Of a stretch of DNA of 64,000 nucleotides, positions 43,892-55,340 are shown piece after piece. Origin of the DNA: Gamarada debralockiae. Lineage: Eukaryota; Ascomycota; Leotiomycetes; Helotiales; Hyphodiscaceae. Each line of letters begins with the position of its first letter. The first letter of the stretch is position 1. The position numbers and the translations under genes are program-made. A model generated the notes under the pieces. The model saw only the letters and a list, made by a program, of their open reading frames with translations, had not been told where the DNA came from and made no database searches. The stretch covers positions 1-64,000 of the forward strand of contig NXFV01000939.1 in the NCBI GenBank assembly GCA_002803225.1, in the 5' to 3' direction.

Positions 43892-45049
43892 TTAACACCA
43901 GCCAAACTTCTCATTTCCAACCCACACGACATCCTCTCCAGTTCCCTCACCATACCACATCAAACTCGCAATGCTCTCTTTCTCCCTCTCAACCTCGCTG
44001 TGGTCCATGCCCAACTTTTCCACCAGCCTTTTAACGACTGGGGTAGGATTCCACATCTCAACGCCAGTACACTTCCACTCCGCTGCTTCTTTCTGCGCAA
44101 TCTTTACAATACCCTTCAATTTCTCCACATTTCCTTCAACATCGTCCTCATCCTCCACTACTAGTCTCAAAAAGTGTAATGTGTTTCCACTTTCAACCTT
44201 GTCGACTGGTCCGTAGAATGATCGTGTCCAGATTGCCCACACACGGTTTCCAGGTGAGCCAGCAATGGCGCCGCGTGTTGTTGGCGATTTAGAGAAAATG
44301 TGGGAGGTCATGAAGTCTTCGCGCAGGTGGTGCCATTGCATCGTCTCGTAGTCTGGGACGAGCGCTACGTGCGTCTTGCCATCTTGTGCTTGTGCTAGTT
44401 CCTTCCGGATGTATTTCTCGTCCAGCGTACAAAGGGCTTCGATATCGGCGTAGTTGAGTCTGGTTGCGGTTTCTGTTGTCGCGCCGTTGGTATGACCATT
44501 TGTCGCAGCTGATGGTGATGGGTAAGGAGGGAAAAAGATGTGTGTGCTTGGGAAAGGTAGCCAGCCGTGCTGTGCATAGTACTTCTTCCCAATATCCGAA
44601 TATAGAACCGAAAAGGCGCACTCTTCACGTCCAGGAACGTTCGTGTCTGTCTGCCACTTTTTCAAAGTCGGACCAAGCTCCTTCAACATCCGACTCGCAT
44701 AGCCCTTTCCTCTATATTCCGGATTACAAAACACGCTGCCAATTCCATGGGTTATGACTTCCTTCACTTGTCCATTGCGAGCAATGAGAGCGCGCTTACG
44801 TAATGTCTCCAGGGAGCCGAGGATAGGGCGCGACTCAGGTGTAGATTCCCGGTCTACGAGGATCCAGTATGTGATGCCGCCGTCTCGAGAAAGAGGCGTG
44901 TTTGCCATGTAGGATTCGCGGTCGAGGTAAGAAGGGAGGGTGAGCGTGGTGCCCCAATTCTTGGAATTGAGCGTCCATATCGCAGTATTTTCGGAGGGCG
45001 TAGGGTGGGAGAGGTAGAGGGTTGGGGAAGTTGCGTCGGGAAGTTGCAT
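43892..45049 (-). CDS. LYC1: Lysine N6-acetyltransferase, LYC1 family (GNAT)
   Basis: Intronless, 385 aa. GNAT acetyl-CoA loop at residues about 105-122: GIGSVFCNPEYRGKGYASRM (the R/Q-x-x-G-x-G/A motif as RGKGYA). The rest follows LYC1: WTLNSKNWGTTLTLPSYLDR at the N terminus, YSDIGKKYYAQHGWLPFPST, and the C-terminal half with WAIWTRSFYGP and GVEMWNP. Yeast-type LYC1 acetylates lysine on its side chain as the first step of lysine breakdown. No targeting signal, so it is probably cytosolic. It shares a 738 bp divergent spacer with ULA1. Confidence 0.88.
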   Translation of the reverse strand: MQLPDATSPTLYLSHPTPSENTAIWTLNSKNWGTTLTLPSYLDRESYMANTPLSRDGGITYWILVDRESTPESRPILGSLETLRKRALIARNGQVKEVITHGIGSVFCNPEYRGKGYASRMLKELGPTLKKWQTDTNVPGREECAFSVLYSDIGKKYYAQHGWLPFPSTHIFFPPYPSPSAATNGHTNGATTETATRLNYADIEALCTLDEKYIRKELAQAQDGKTHVALVPDYETMQWHHLREDFMTSHIFSKSPTTRGAIAGSPGNRVWAIWTRSFYGPVDKVESGNTLHFLRLVVEDEDDVEGNVEKLKGIVKIAQKEAAEWKCTGVEMWNPTPVVKRLVEKLGMDHSEVEREKESIASLMWYGEGTGEDVVWVGNEKFGWC

Positions 45050-45787
45050 TGCGGTGGTCTTGTGGGGTTGACGGATTCGACGGTCTTAGAGACTGTGGGG
45101 TTGGTTGTTTTGAGGTGGTCGATTGCTCGAGTATCTTGAGTGAATGACGCTGATTGCTCTTGCCTTCTTGTCTTGTCTTGCTGGTCTATAAAGATCTATT
45201 GCAGTATATGCAAATGAAAGGAAGGCAGTAAGCTCAATATAGGAGCTTTCCAAATAACTCTAATATTGTTTCTATGACAAAGAATTTGAAGAGAAAACTT
45301 GAAATGCGGTGGAAAAGACGGGTCAGCAGATAAGAGCGAAGGTACTTTCCGTTCTCAGTTTCTCTATTTGGGAGATTTCTCTTTCGTAAAGCTCCTGCCG
45401 TTGGAGGTCTGGTACACTGCGGAATGATGAGACTTGACCCACAATGGGGAGCTTCGTGGAAGGGCGTACGGTCGTGACAGGATTGAAGTGTGGGAGGGGA
45501 CCGATGCAATGCGATGATAGCCTCAGGCTGACTAGGCTAGTCCTCTTAGGGACTGGCGCAAATCCACAACAGCAAAGTCACGTTCTGATAGCGCTAAGAC
45601 GCTAAGATAAGCCAACACTTCGAAAGGCAACCTCGATCCATTTACAAACGCCATTCAGTCACTTTATATCTGACTTCCAAACCCACCTACTTTCTCCCCA
45701 ATACCCGAGAACGGAGTAGCATAATTAGATCTTCATTCTTCCACTTGAAACTCTTCTCAAGGTTATGCAAATCCCCTAACCTTCAAA
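45050..45787. promoter_or_regulatory. Divergent spacer LYC1/ULA1
   Basis: 738 bp with a minus-strand 91-codon open stretch lacking motifs. Promoters of both genes are expected here. Confidence 0.45.
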
Positions 45788-47555
45788 ATGACGGAAGTAG
45801 TGACAGACCAGATACCCCCCATACTCCACGGGCCTTCCGACAAGGAGAAGAAGTACGATCGCCAGTTGAGACTCTGGGCAGCTCAGGGACAACAAGCTCT
45901 CGAAGATGCCCATATTCTGCTTATCAATTCTGGATCTGGCACGGTTGGTGTGGAGACTTTGAAGAATCTCGTTCTCCCAGGCATGTCAATACTGAGGTGC
46001 ATCCGCATACCACAGCTGACTTTCTAGGTATTGGAAAGTTTACAATTGCGGATAATGCGAGAGTTACAGAATCTGATCTCGGCGTCAATTTCTTTCTGGA
46101 TGAGGACTGCCTTGGAAAGTCAAGATCCGAGTCTTGTGTGAAGCTTCTCCAGGAGCTGAACCCAGATGTCAAGGGCGATTGGTTTCCAAAGCAGAAGGTG
46201 TTATCTGAGATCGCAGAATAAGAATGAGAAGCTGACTGGATTTTAGGGCGATAGCATTCAGAAACTATTCGAAAGCGAACAAAAATGCACCCTGATCATA
46301 TATTCCCTCCCCATCGACCCAAAAGATCTCGCACTTGTCAAGAAGTATGGTGAAGAACATAACGTCCCTCTCTTGTCGATTCATTCTGCAGGCTTTTACT
46401 CCTACTTCAAAATCCATCTTCCTGGCAACTTCCCCATTGTCAATACACACCCAGATTCAACTGCCACTACCGATTTAAGACTTCTTAAACCATGGCCGGA
46501 GCTATCGAAATTTGCCGCAGACCTCACAAAGGATATCGAGAACCTTAGTGATCATGAACATGGACATATCCCATATGTTGCGCTGTTATTACACTATCTG
46601 GAAAAGTGGAAGGAATCTCATGGGGAATATCCGAGCACATACAAAGATAAAAAGGCATTTGGAGCATTCGTAGCTTCCGGAGCGCGGACAATTATTGCTG
46701 AGGGTGGTGAAGAGAACTATGATGAAGCTGTTGCTGCGGTGTTGAAGACCATTTCGGCTCCAACCTTGTCAAGTGCTGTGAAGGAGGTGTTTGATCACAA
46801 ACCCAACGAGGTCAGTGGTGCTCCAAGGATTATGTGTGCTTGGTTAACATGCAACAGATCGAGGCCGATTCAAGCTTTTGGATTATCGCCGATGCGATTA
46901 ATCAATTCTACAAAAAACACAATGAACTTCCACTGCCAGGTTCCGTTCCCGACATGAAGGCGCAATCTACGGTGTACGTTCAGTTACAGAACTTGTACAA
47001 AGCAAAAGCCCGTCAAGATGTTGCGGAAGTTCTCGAGATCGTACAGGCCCATCCTAAAGGAAAGAAGATCGATGTAGCGGAAGTGGAGACATTCTGCAAG
47101 AACGCTGCTTTTATCAAACTCATCCATGGAGCAGCCTCCACTCCGATTGACCTCCAAAAGCTGGCGAGTACGTACATGTCCCATAATTTCTTGGAACCAT
47201 ACTGACGAAATTGGAAGACACGGAATTTGAGAAAGAGGAGTTCGCACTATCGCCATCCCTCCTCCCAATCTACCTAGCTCTGAATGCAACCTCCCATGCA
47301 CCATCTGCAAGTTCGTCTGATATTCTCGCCACAATCAGCAAATCCATCCCTGACGCATCTTCTAATACACGCATAACTCAAGTCGCCGAAGAAGTGGCGC
47401 GGGCTAGAGGATGGGAATTGCATAACATCTCGGCGCTCACTGGCGGTATGGTCTCTCAAGAAGTGATCAAGGTCATCACCAAGCAATACATCCCGATCGA
47501 CAACACTTGCATCTTCGATGGCATCACAAGCAGAACCCAGGTCCTACGCCTATGA
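45788..47555 (+). CDS. ula1: NEDD8-activating enzyme E1 regulatory subunit (ULA1/NAE1/APP-BP1)
   Basis: Five exons (45788-45980, 46028-46197, 46247-46810, 46858-47167, 47218-47555) give 524 aa, the normal family length. The N terminus [20 protein letters not shown] and [25 protein letters not shown] is the E1 adenylation-like fold; [20 protein letters not shown] follows. The C-terminal end [20 protein letters not shown] is the conserved E1 C-terminal block. As in all ULA1/NAE1 proteins there is no catalytic Cys; the partner UBA3 supplies it. Together they start neddylation of cullins, which drives SCF ligases such as the F-box protein encoded here. Intron 1 (47 bp) begins GC rather than GT (CCCAG-GCATGT); no GT site keeps the family frame. 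Confidence 0.92.
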
Positions 47556-50450
47556 CGCAGAACTGAACTGATAATTATGGCCATCACGAGGAGAATATTT
47601 TCATGGAGACGATAAAAGGATTGCATTTTGCGGCGTTAGCTAGACCTCGAGAGCATGGTCGTCGAACTCGGCAGGAACTTATACTCCAGGCGTTGAGACG
47701 AATTCGAGAAGGACATGACGCTTGGTCATCCGGAGGGGCAGAGATTGATGAGACGCCACTAAAACAACATGAAGACGCTGCAATCACATGAACTGCAGTA
47801 TTTGCGATTCGTTCCAACCCCTGCAAAACTTCAAGCACCATGCCACATGCAAAGTGCCACACTTGAAACCATTCACTCGCCACAAAATACTTTATTTCCA
47901 TGGTACAAGCGTTACTGGTTGCAGAGAAGCCTCTCGCTCCTTCCCCTCAATATATCGCATGCCCAGCAACTTCATATCGAGCCGTCTTCTCTTGTACCCC
48001 TGCGTCTCTTTCGTCTTCCTCAGCCATTCAAACTACCTTCTCTATATCTCTCGAGACTTCTTTCCCTATAATTTGACCGAAAGATCTTCACCAACACAGC
48101 GGATTTCTCTCTGTGCATGCATAGTGCATTTCACGAGTTACTTCTACCAACATCGTCTCTACTTCCCCCAGGTCCTTTCCCTGTCTTACCCTTCACAAAC
48201 CACATCTCGCCGCTCATTGCTACCTCACTCTCCAGCACGCATTGTCGATGAGCTGAGGACTCAATTTCCCATCAAACCTATCTTCTGATCGTGAACCCGA
48301 TCTTCGGACCCGTCCCTGAATCCACGGCTCTTGTCCCGCAACTCCATATTAACCCCATCATCAAAGAAGATCGACACGCGATCCGCCTAACCTCTGTAAC
48401 ACAACTCTAATCCCTTCCCGCTCCACACTTTCATAATGTAACACAGCCCCGCGTTAACCGTGCCGCTATCATAGACCTAGCTGTATGGAGTAGTTTCCCC
48501 AGATGCTGTGGGCTCGGTGTAACGGGATTTACTTAGGGTTTCGCAGGGGAGGGGGGATAAATGCGGATAAATACATGAAGGGGAGTGGCTGAGGCAGGGA
48601 TGGGATGGGAGGGGACGGAGGACGAGTTGATCCGGTGATGTGAGGTTCATTGGGAGGATAGATGGGGACAGACGAGCTGCATGAAATTATGTGGGAATCC
48701 TGGTGAGTACGGGGTATAAGCGAAAAAGAGGGGAGGGCGGGGAGTCGGGAGGGGGTTCGGTTGGAGCCGGGTGATGCTGCACGTGAGAGCGGATTTATGT
48801 CGTACCGGTGTTTATATTCTTTGCTTGCGAGGGTGGTTGGTGGAATGGTGAAAGTTGGTCTCTGATAGTTCGTGGGAGAGGCGCTTGAGCTTCAAGCAGA
48901 TGTTGTCAATATGTCATGCAAGAGGAAGTGGAAAAGTATCATGCGATGCGGGAGAGGGAAGACGTTGCTCCTTTGGCCTAGGCTGGTAAGGAGGGAGTTG
49001 GTGAGTTTTGCGAGAAGGAGGTCTGGACTCTGGGGTGCTTCATTGCAGCAGTCACAACTGTGTTACCAGAAGTCGCTTTCCAACGGTTCAGAGATTGAAC
49101 ATTTGACTATTGAAATTCCCTGCTGAGATATTGAAAAGAGAAAGGGAGGGGGGCGGAGCTTTTTCCCACCCGATGTTACATCATGTTTGTGAGATGGCAG
49201 GTTGATTTTCTCATTCCTTGATTACCCTCCATTGTGCCCAGCAAACTCAATCATGCATAAATGAAGGACATGCAGTTCACAAATGAGTGTGGAGAAAAGT
49301 CTCCGAATACTTGCTTGCGTCGGAAGTCCCATTTCTAAGGCGGTCGTATTCACATGCAAGCAGTCAGAGTCTCGCAAGAGTCGGAGTGACTTCGAGGGGT
49401 TAAGTGACGGAATGCTCCAGTTACATTCCTCACCGGCAATGAGAAGGCTAAGTAAGGTTTCTCTACCGGAGTTAAGGCTGAACTTTATTTCTGACCTATC
49501 CCCCTTAGTTGAGAGGCTCGTCCCGATGCACCTCCCTTTTGTAGAATCTATCCTCTTGGCATCGTCACATCGATCATCTTATTGTATTGTCACATCAACG
49601 CCAGCTTCATTCTTTTTGGTAGTTGCCTGCCATTCACACGCCCCGAAGGGTAAATTTTTCTCTCGAAACTGGTTTACGAATAGCAAATTCCCTCTTTTGA
49701 TATTTGCCTCATCTCTTTCTCCCGTCATCCTCTTCTTTCATCCACCCTCACTGCATGCCATTCCCAACTTCCTCTCCATCTCCAGCCCTCTACCACCATG
49801 ACATCTCTACATTGATCCTATTTTCGTCTCTCTCCCTCTTTATCGATATTCTGCTGCCTACGCCACATCCCACAATTTATCTCCCGACGCACCCCACATT
49901 CCAACAATCCTTTCCCGCCAAATAGCCTGAATACCTCAAAACTCAAATCTGCCATGTGGCAAACAGGACTGGATAGGGTTACTATGTGCGCGAATGCGTA
50001 TTCAGATTTAAGCCGAGCTCTTGATCGGCGGTCTGAATTGCAAATTGATAGTAGATTGATTGTGGACTGATGTTGGGCATGAAGGTTGATGGAGGACACG
50101 CGGTTGCTATTTTAGTTTTTGGAAGGATGGTGACATCATAAGAAGAGTTCACAGGAAGGTCTAGGGAGTTGATTAATGGCGTGGTATTGTTCATTGATCA
50201 TCTGTGTTGTACATGATGAGAGGTACTTAGCTACCTATATACATACGAGAGACTGGAACTCGTACCGCTCTGTAGGTGTAAATCCAATTTGGTGGTGTGA
50301 TTTCAAACGCCGGGGGTTACCTCCCATTTCCAACCCAAAGCCCGTAGGCAGAGCCTCCCATCCTCATGAAACCCGAATCCCCAACTCCTCATGAAAAGCC
50401 TCCCATCTCATACCCAATAGCTACCCAGAGTCTACCCAAGCTAACGTAAA
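47556..50450. other. 2.9 kb gene-poor gap between converging genes
   Basis: No convincing gene. A 62-codon frame (47603-47791, METIKGLHFAALARPREHGR onward) follows ULA1 by 47 bp and may be 3' UTR. 48540-48800 is purine-rich. 49690-49930 is strongly pyrimidine-rich, like a fungal leader on the plus strand; an ATG in an ACCACCATG context at 49797 gives only a five-codon frame, and a later ATG near 49953 gives a 38-codon frame. A non-coding transcript is possible but unproven. Confidence 0.45.
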
Positions 50451-53047
50451 TCATTGATGCATCATATAATTGCCATCATAACCCACACCTCCATCATCAA
50501 AATCCATATTTGACATCCCATCAAACGGCATCTCCAGTCCATCCGGCAAATTCGACCACAACATCCCATCTAAGTCCCAAATACTCTGGTGATCAAGAAG
50601 TACCATGCCGTCCTCGTCCATCATCTCCACTTGCCCTATATCCTGAACCTCTAACGATTGCAAATGCCCATTCATCCCATTTCCATTCCCATTGGCCATC
50701 ACCTGAGGTCCCAGTTTCGGACTTGCTTGCCGTGTCAAAGGCCTTTTGCTTGCCTCATACATCTTTGATACAACTTCCCTGCTTCGTCTGGCGGCAAGAG
50801 ACCAGTCGGATAAGCCGTCCATGGTTTCGATGACAATCTCAATCTGTTGCTGACATTCACGAACAAGTTGCGTGTTCCACGACTCCCAGAACATACTCAC
50901 AAGCGGAATCATAGAAGCTTGATACATGAACCAAACTCCATTCCACCCCAGCATCTGATTAGGGGTCCACTCCCTGGCAATATCCTCTATCGTTTGCTTA
51001 GCGATAACGCGGCATGCGTTCACGGCCGCAAGATCCTCATTACTTGGTTGCCCGCCTTGACTTCCGCGGTTGGCTAGATTGAGGAGAACGGGCCGGTAAA
51101 GAACGATGCGGAGGTTTTGGTACCGCCATTTCATGACGCAGCGAGCTGTGTAGATGGATTCTGGACACGGTTCCGTGGAGCGTAGGATCCAGGGGAGGTT
51201 CTCGTGCCAGGCGACCAGTTGGGCGTCGAGGTTCATGCGGTCTTCGGCGCGGAGGAGTGGTGATTGGGCCAGTACGTCTTGGATTTGGGTGGCTATTTTG
51301 CAGAATTTGATGTTCTCAGTTAGGGGTATTATGCCTGTGTGTTGGCCGATGGCATTCTGTGATCTATGTTAGTCGAGGTGACTTTGTATGTGACTTGGGA
51401 ATGCTTACTAGGTCTTGAGTATCTTCAGGAGATCGAATGGTGATTGCAGGTCCCCATCGCCCCATGGAAGGTCGGCCGAGAGTCGTAGATGCCCAAGTAT
51501 CAAGACAGAACAAGCTCCACCATGTCCTCCGTCTTTGCTCGATCATCAATTGGTTTGCGCCGCTTTGATCTGGAATGCCCTCCCTGTGTAGACCCATTGC
51601 GCAGGCCATCCTCAACGCAGCTCCAGAAATGGCGTTGGCCATGTTGGGTCTATTGATGTAGTGAAGATAGTACCCTCCCATCAATGCCAAGGCTTGCAAT
51701 GTCTCCAAGTGACCGCTCCCAAAGGTATCAATTGGCAAATGCTCCTTCGCCCGGTTGTAGAAGTTGATATGATTATGATCGTCCGACTTATTCGCCACGA
51801 TACTGCCCATTGCAAAGACCATATTAAGCAAGGCGAGCCATGGAGCGTCATGCCGCCGTCCATTCAAGTAATCCGCCCTGAAAGAGGGTTCATCGAGCAT
51901 GGGCACAAAGATCTGGACCCGATTGAAGTAAGCATCGATCAGGGTCTGTCCTTCCGAGGACCATGCAATAGCCAGCAGACTTTTGACGGAACTCCCGGGT
52001 CGAGGTGTGGGGTAATTGCTTCCAGCATTCAGTTGCTTGTTGCCGCTATTCGCAGGCGCAAGAAATGACCGTAGTATCGGTGCAACCTTCAGCATCACAA
52101 GGAATGCGGCTTTGATGGATGTGGCACCTAGGTAGGAACTCTGCCGGTCCACTGACAATGATAATGCGTTCACATCATCCGCCTCGGCAGGTATTGGATC
52201 TCGGTTCCGTCTTTCCTCATCCCATTCTGTATCTTGGCTGGGTATTTGTTCGAGGTTGGCTAGGCTTCGGTCGTCATCTGAAGTAGGCGATTGGAAGTCC
52301 TGCGAATGCGGTGATGTATTCGAGCCCGACGGCGAGGTATTTGTGCGCGCGCCTTGAGACCCAGGGCGGTCGATGAGAGAAATGAGTTCTTGTCTAGACA
52401 GCGGCAGTAAAGATTGTGCATCTCGAGTGGGGTACAATCGTTTGAGAATCGTCCGACATTCTTCTAGAGACTGGGATAGTGCATCCAGAGTCCTGAACTT
52501 CTTGTCAGCAGGGTTTTGCAAGTGCGAATGGAGCTTTCATACTTTCTAGATGGGATGACTCTTTGGCGATGTTTGTCGTAGAAGCACGGCTTGGGAGATC
52601 GGCATCCGAGGCATTGGCCGCAAGGCTGTCGACCATCGCATCGGATTTTGCGACGTTTGCATTCTGCGCATGCGTGTGGAGTGGTGATTCTTTTCGAGAC
52701 GCCGTTTGTTGTGGGTTTGGGCGCGTTTTGAACCAGTTCTGATGTTTGCCGTTGTGGCGTCCCTTGACTACGATGCGAAAAAAGAAAGTTAGTGAGTGGG
52801 GTAATTCTTCAGCCAAAAACAGCACAGTTTATGAAACGTACAAGGTATGAAACATATTGGATTGCCCAGCAGAAGGAGACATGAAGAACGGCTCGTAGTC
52901 CCCTTGGACGTACTCTCCAGCCGTCTCTGGAGGAGAGGGAAGATACGTGAAGTAAGTTGGGGAGAACGTTTTGGCGGTTCGATTGGGTTGATGGGGTTGG
53001 TTGTGGATAGGAGCTTGGGGTCTCTGCGGGTATGCAGAGGCGTCCAA
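50451..53047 (-). CDS. Zn(II)2Cys6 transcription factor with fungal_trans domain; 5' end unresolved
   Basis: Exons 50451-51356, 51409-52492 and 52543-52767 plus a first exon ending at 52842, with introns of 52, 50 and 74 bp, all in phase. The zinc cluster is HACAECKRRKIRCDGRQPC then GQCLGCRSPKPC, followed by the linker VIPSRK-TLDALSQSLEEC created by splicing. The middle homology region holds NRVQIFVPMLDEPSFRADYL, AALRMACAMGLHREG and RRRTWWSLFCLDTWASTTLGRPSM. The C-terminal acidic/aromatic tail (DLDGMLWSNLPDGLEMPF) looks like an activation domain. The first exon frame is open from 53083 but has no ATG before 52882 (MSPSAGQSN); either that is the start (751 aa) or a further 5' exon exists. The exon text PTYFTYLPSPPETAGEYVQG looks coding, so I favour an extra exon. 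Confidence 0.85.
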
Positions 53048-53089
53048 GTGGTAGCGGAGAGCGTGCTGGAGTTATGCCGTTGCGGGGAA

Positions 53090-55340
53090 CTTCTTTAGGC
53101 CTTCTAGCTCTGCCCCCAACGCTGGATGGTGAGATACTTTGACAAGCCGGCAGGTCTAAAATGCTGATGGGCTGTATCAAACTTGCCGATCTGGCCACTT
53201 GTGAATCAACCAGACTTGTAAGTCCTGAAGACCCCCTTTTCGAAAAGGCTGACTTGGAGCGGCTAAGCGGTACGGCACGTTGTGGCGTCAAAGGCACTCA
53301 ATGAAAGTGGAGATGGCAGCGGCAGTAAAGCTTGTTCACTTATTATTGATATGATGTGGATCCAACAAGAGGCAGATATGGACGAGGATTGTTGTTGTAC
53401 ATATGTACTTGAGCGGCGTGCAGATGTAGAGGGTTTCTCCTTTCCCAGTTATGTCTGTGGGGTTGGATCCAAGAAGTTGGGAAAGTACTCGACTTATGTA
53501 TCTTTATGGAAGTGGCATATAAGGGTTGTAGGAATAGGGTAGTGTGACGAACTAAGTGGTGCATTCTGATTACTTTAATACTTTACCCTGGTCTTTTTAC
53601 ATACACATGGTCGAGAATTAAGTTATGAGGGTTGATATCATTCTTGGGATTCATTAAGTGTGGAGTGGAGAATCACTATACCGCGGAGAGACTTTGGACC
53701 AGGGCATGCCGAGAGGTTAAAAAAGTGGTACTTAGAAGAACAAGGGTGCGTGCCAAGGCGGATTAGTTCTCAGATGACAAGATGATTGATGGGAAGGAGG
53801 GCCGTTTGGAGGGTTTCGTGACTTCCACATCCCGCATCGATCCGTTGAAGATACATAATTTTTCTCGACCTGTCCCTTTTCATCTGATCCGCCCCCAGTC
53901 ACTCCAGCTTCTCCACATTCATGTACCCCTGCCTTCTTTCTGATACTACACCAAATCGATGGTTAGCGCTATTCATCATTTCTCCGCCCGCCCGTGGGTT
54001 TGAGATGCAATGCCATGCTTGATGAACCCTGCATATGGGGATCTTCCACGTGTCGAATCGGCCCTAGCTTTGATCAACCTCCTCGACGCTACTGTACTAC
54101 TTGGATCTTGAGATGTTCATTCTGAGAGGCTAATCCATCAAAGAACAAACTCCTCATGAGACCATTTCTCTAAGCGAACCTTGTTGTCCCATGCCTTCAA
54201 GTGGGATATCGAATATCAAACTACGGTAAACTTGCACCAGGATCAGCACTCAATCGCTCATTCAAACTCCATCGCTTGAGTTCGTCTGAATTCGTCAATT
54301 TCGTCGATAGTAGAATCCTTTGAGGAGCGCGTGCACTGTTCTTCAGCGGTCCCTTCCGTTTTTGATATCTTTTTTATCTCTGAATAGATGAAGTGGTGAA
54401 TCGGCTCCACATCAAGCGACTTGTCTGAACTATGAGCTGCTTCCTCCAAAACCAGACCACTGTGTTAACTACTGCACATAATATCGTATTCGCCCCTGAA
54501 ATCTTTAGTCCTTTATATATATGTATACCTCAGGAGGAGATTATAAAACGCCCTGCTGGGTTGGAAGCCAAAAAGGACGCGCGTAGAAGCTGCAACAAGC
54601 ATTCGCAAATCTGGAGGGATGGAATCCAGGTTCACCTGGGAACAGGATATTTCTCGTGGCTCTTGCTCATTGGTAGAGGTTATTCACGGACAATTACTAC
54701 CTGCTGTTGAGGCGTTGAAAGCGAGGATCAAAGTCAGGATTGTAGGACCCCCAAATATCGAGCAGCGCCAATCGAGGCTGGAATTTCCGCTTTGGAACAT
54801 ACGAGCGCCGACCCGGCATCCTCGAAGCTTATGTTCCTGCGCCTAGCGTGGTGTGCCTGTCGCTTGTTAAAATTTTAAGGATGCGGGGCACGCAGGCTGA
54901 AACGCGGGGGGATCTTCGCAACCTTGCCTACTCTATATCAGGGCCCAGTAGGTTTGAGTCGGGGTTGCCATTATCAGCCTTTAGTTATACCCTCTGACAA
55001 TAATTCACTGGACTTGATCGACTTATTGAAGCTGTGTTAAGAAGTCTTCTGGGCTCCAAGTGCCAGTTCGGCTCAATGAGTGGGGAGAAATACATGCCAT
55101 TAGGCACTTTATCCGAGATTCCATCGTTTTATCCAGCGAATGGTTGTGTGTACCAAACTTCGCAAATCATGGCCTTTAATATTTCCCATACCCTTATGAC
55201 TAATTCGAACCCCTGTATATCAAAAATGTTGTTCCTGGCACCTAGTTTGAGAAGCCTCATGCCACGAACGACCTCTTCAAGAAAAGATCCCCCACCTTTC
55301 TGGCCGTCAATCTTCAATGCTATCCACACTTTCACAAGCA
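53090..55340. promoter_or_regulatory. TF upstream region and esterase 3' flank
   Basis: About 2.2 kb with no convincing gene. A minus-strand piece at 54258-54460 (SSDKSLDVEPIHHFIYSEIK onward) lacks an ATG and may be a relic exon. Part of the region probably contains the missing 5' exon and promoter of the TF gene. Confidence 0.4.

Noticed and set aside
47603..47791. 62-codon frame after ULA1 as a separate gene
   Set aside because: It follows the stop by 47 bp on the same strand, with no motif; more likely 3' UTR.
50451..53047. Naming the second TF after a known regulator of cell-wall or sugar metabolism
   Set aside because: The linker and zinc cluster look familiar but I could not match them securely to one characterised factor.
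52809..53297. 162-codon minus-strand frame upstream of the second TF
   Set aside because: It begins at GTG, not ATG, and runs in a different frame from the spliced TF exons; it may overlap a true 5' exon but is not itself supported.
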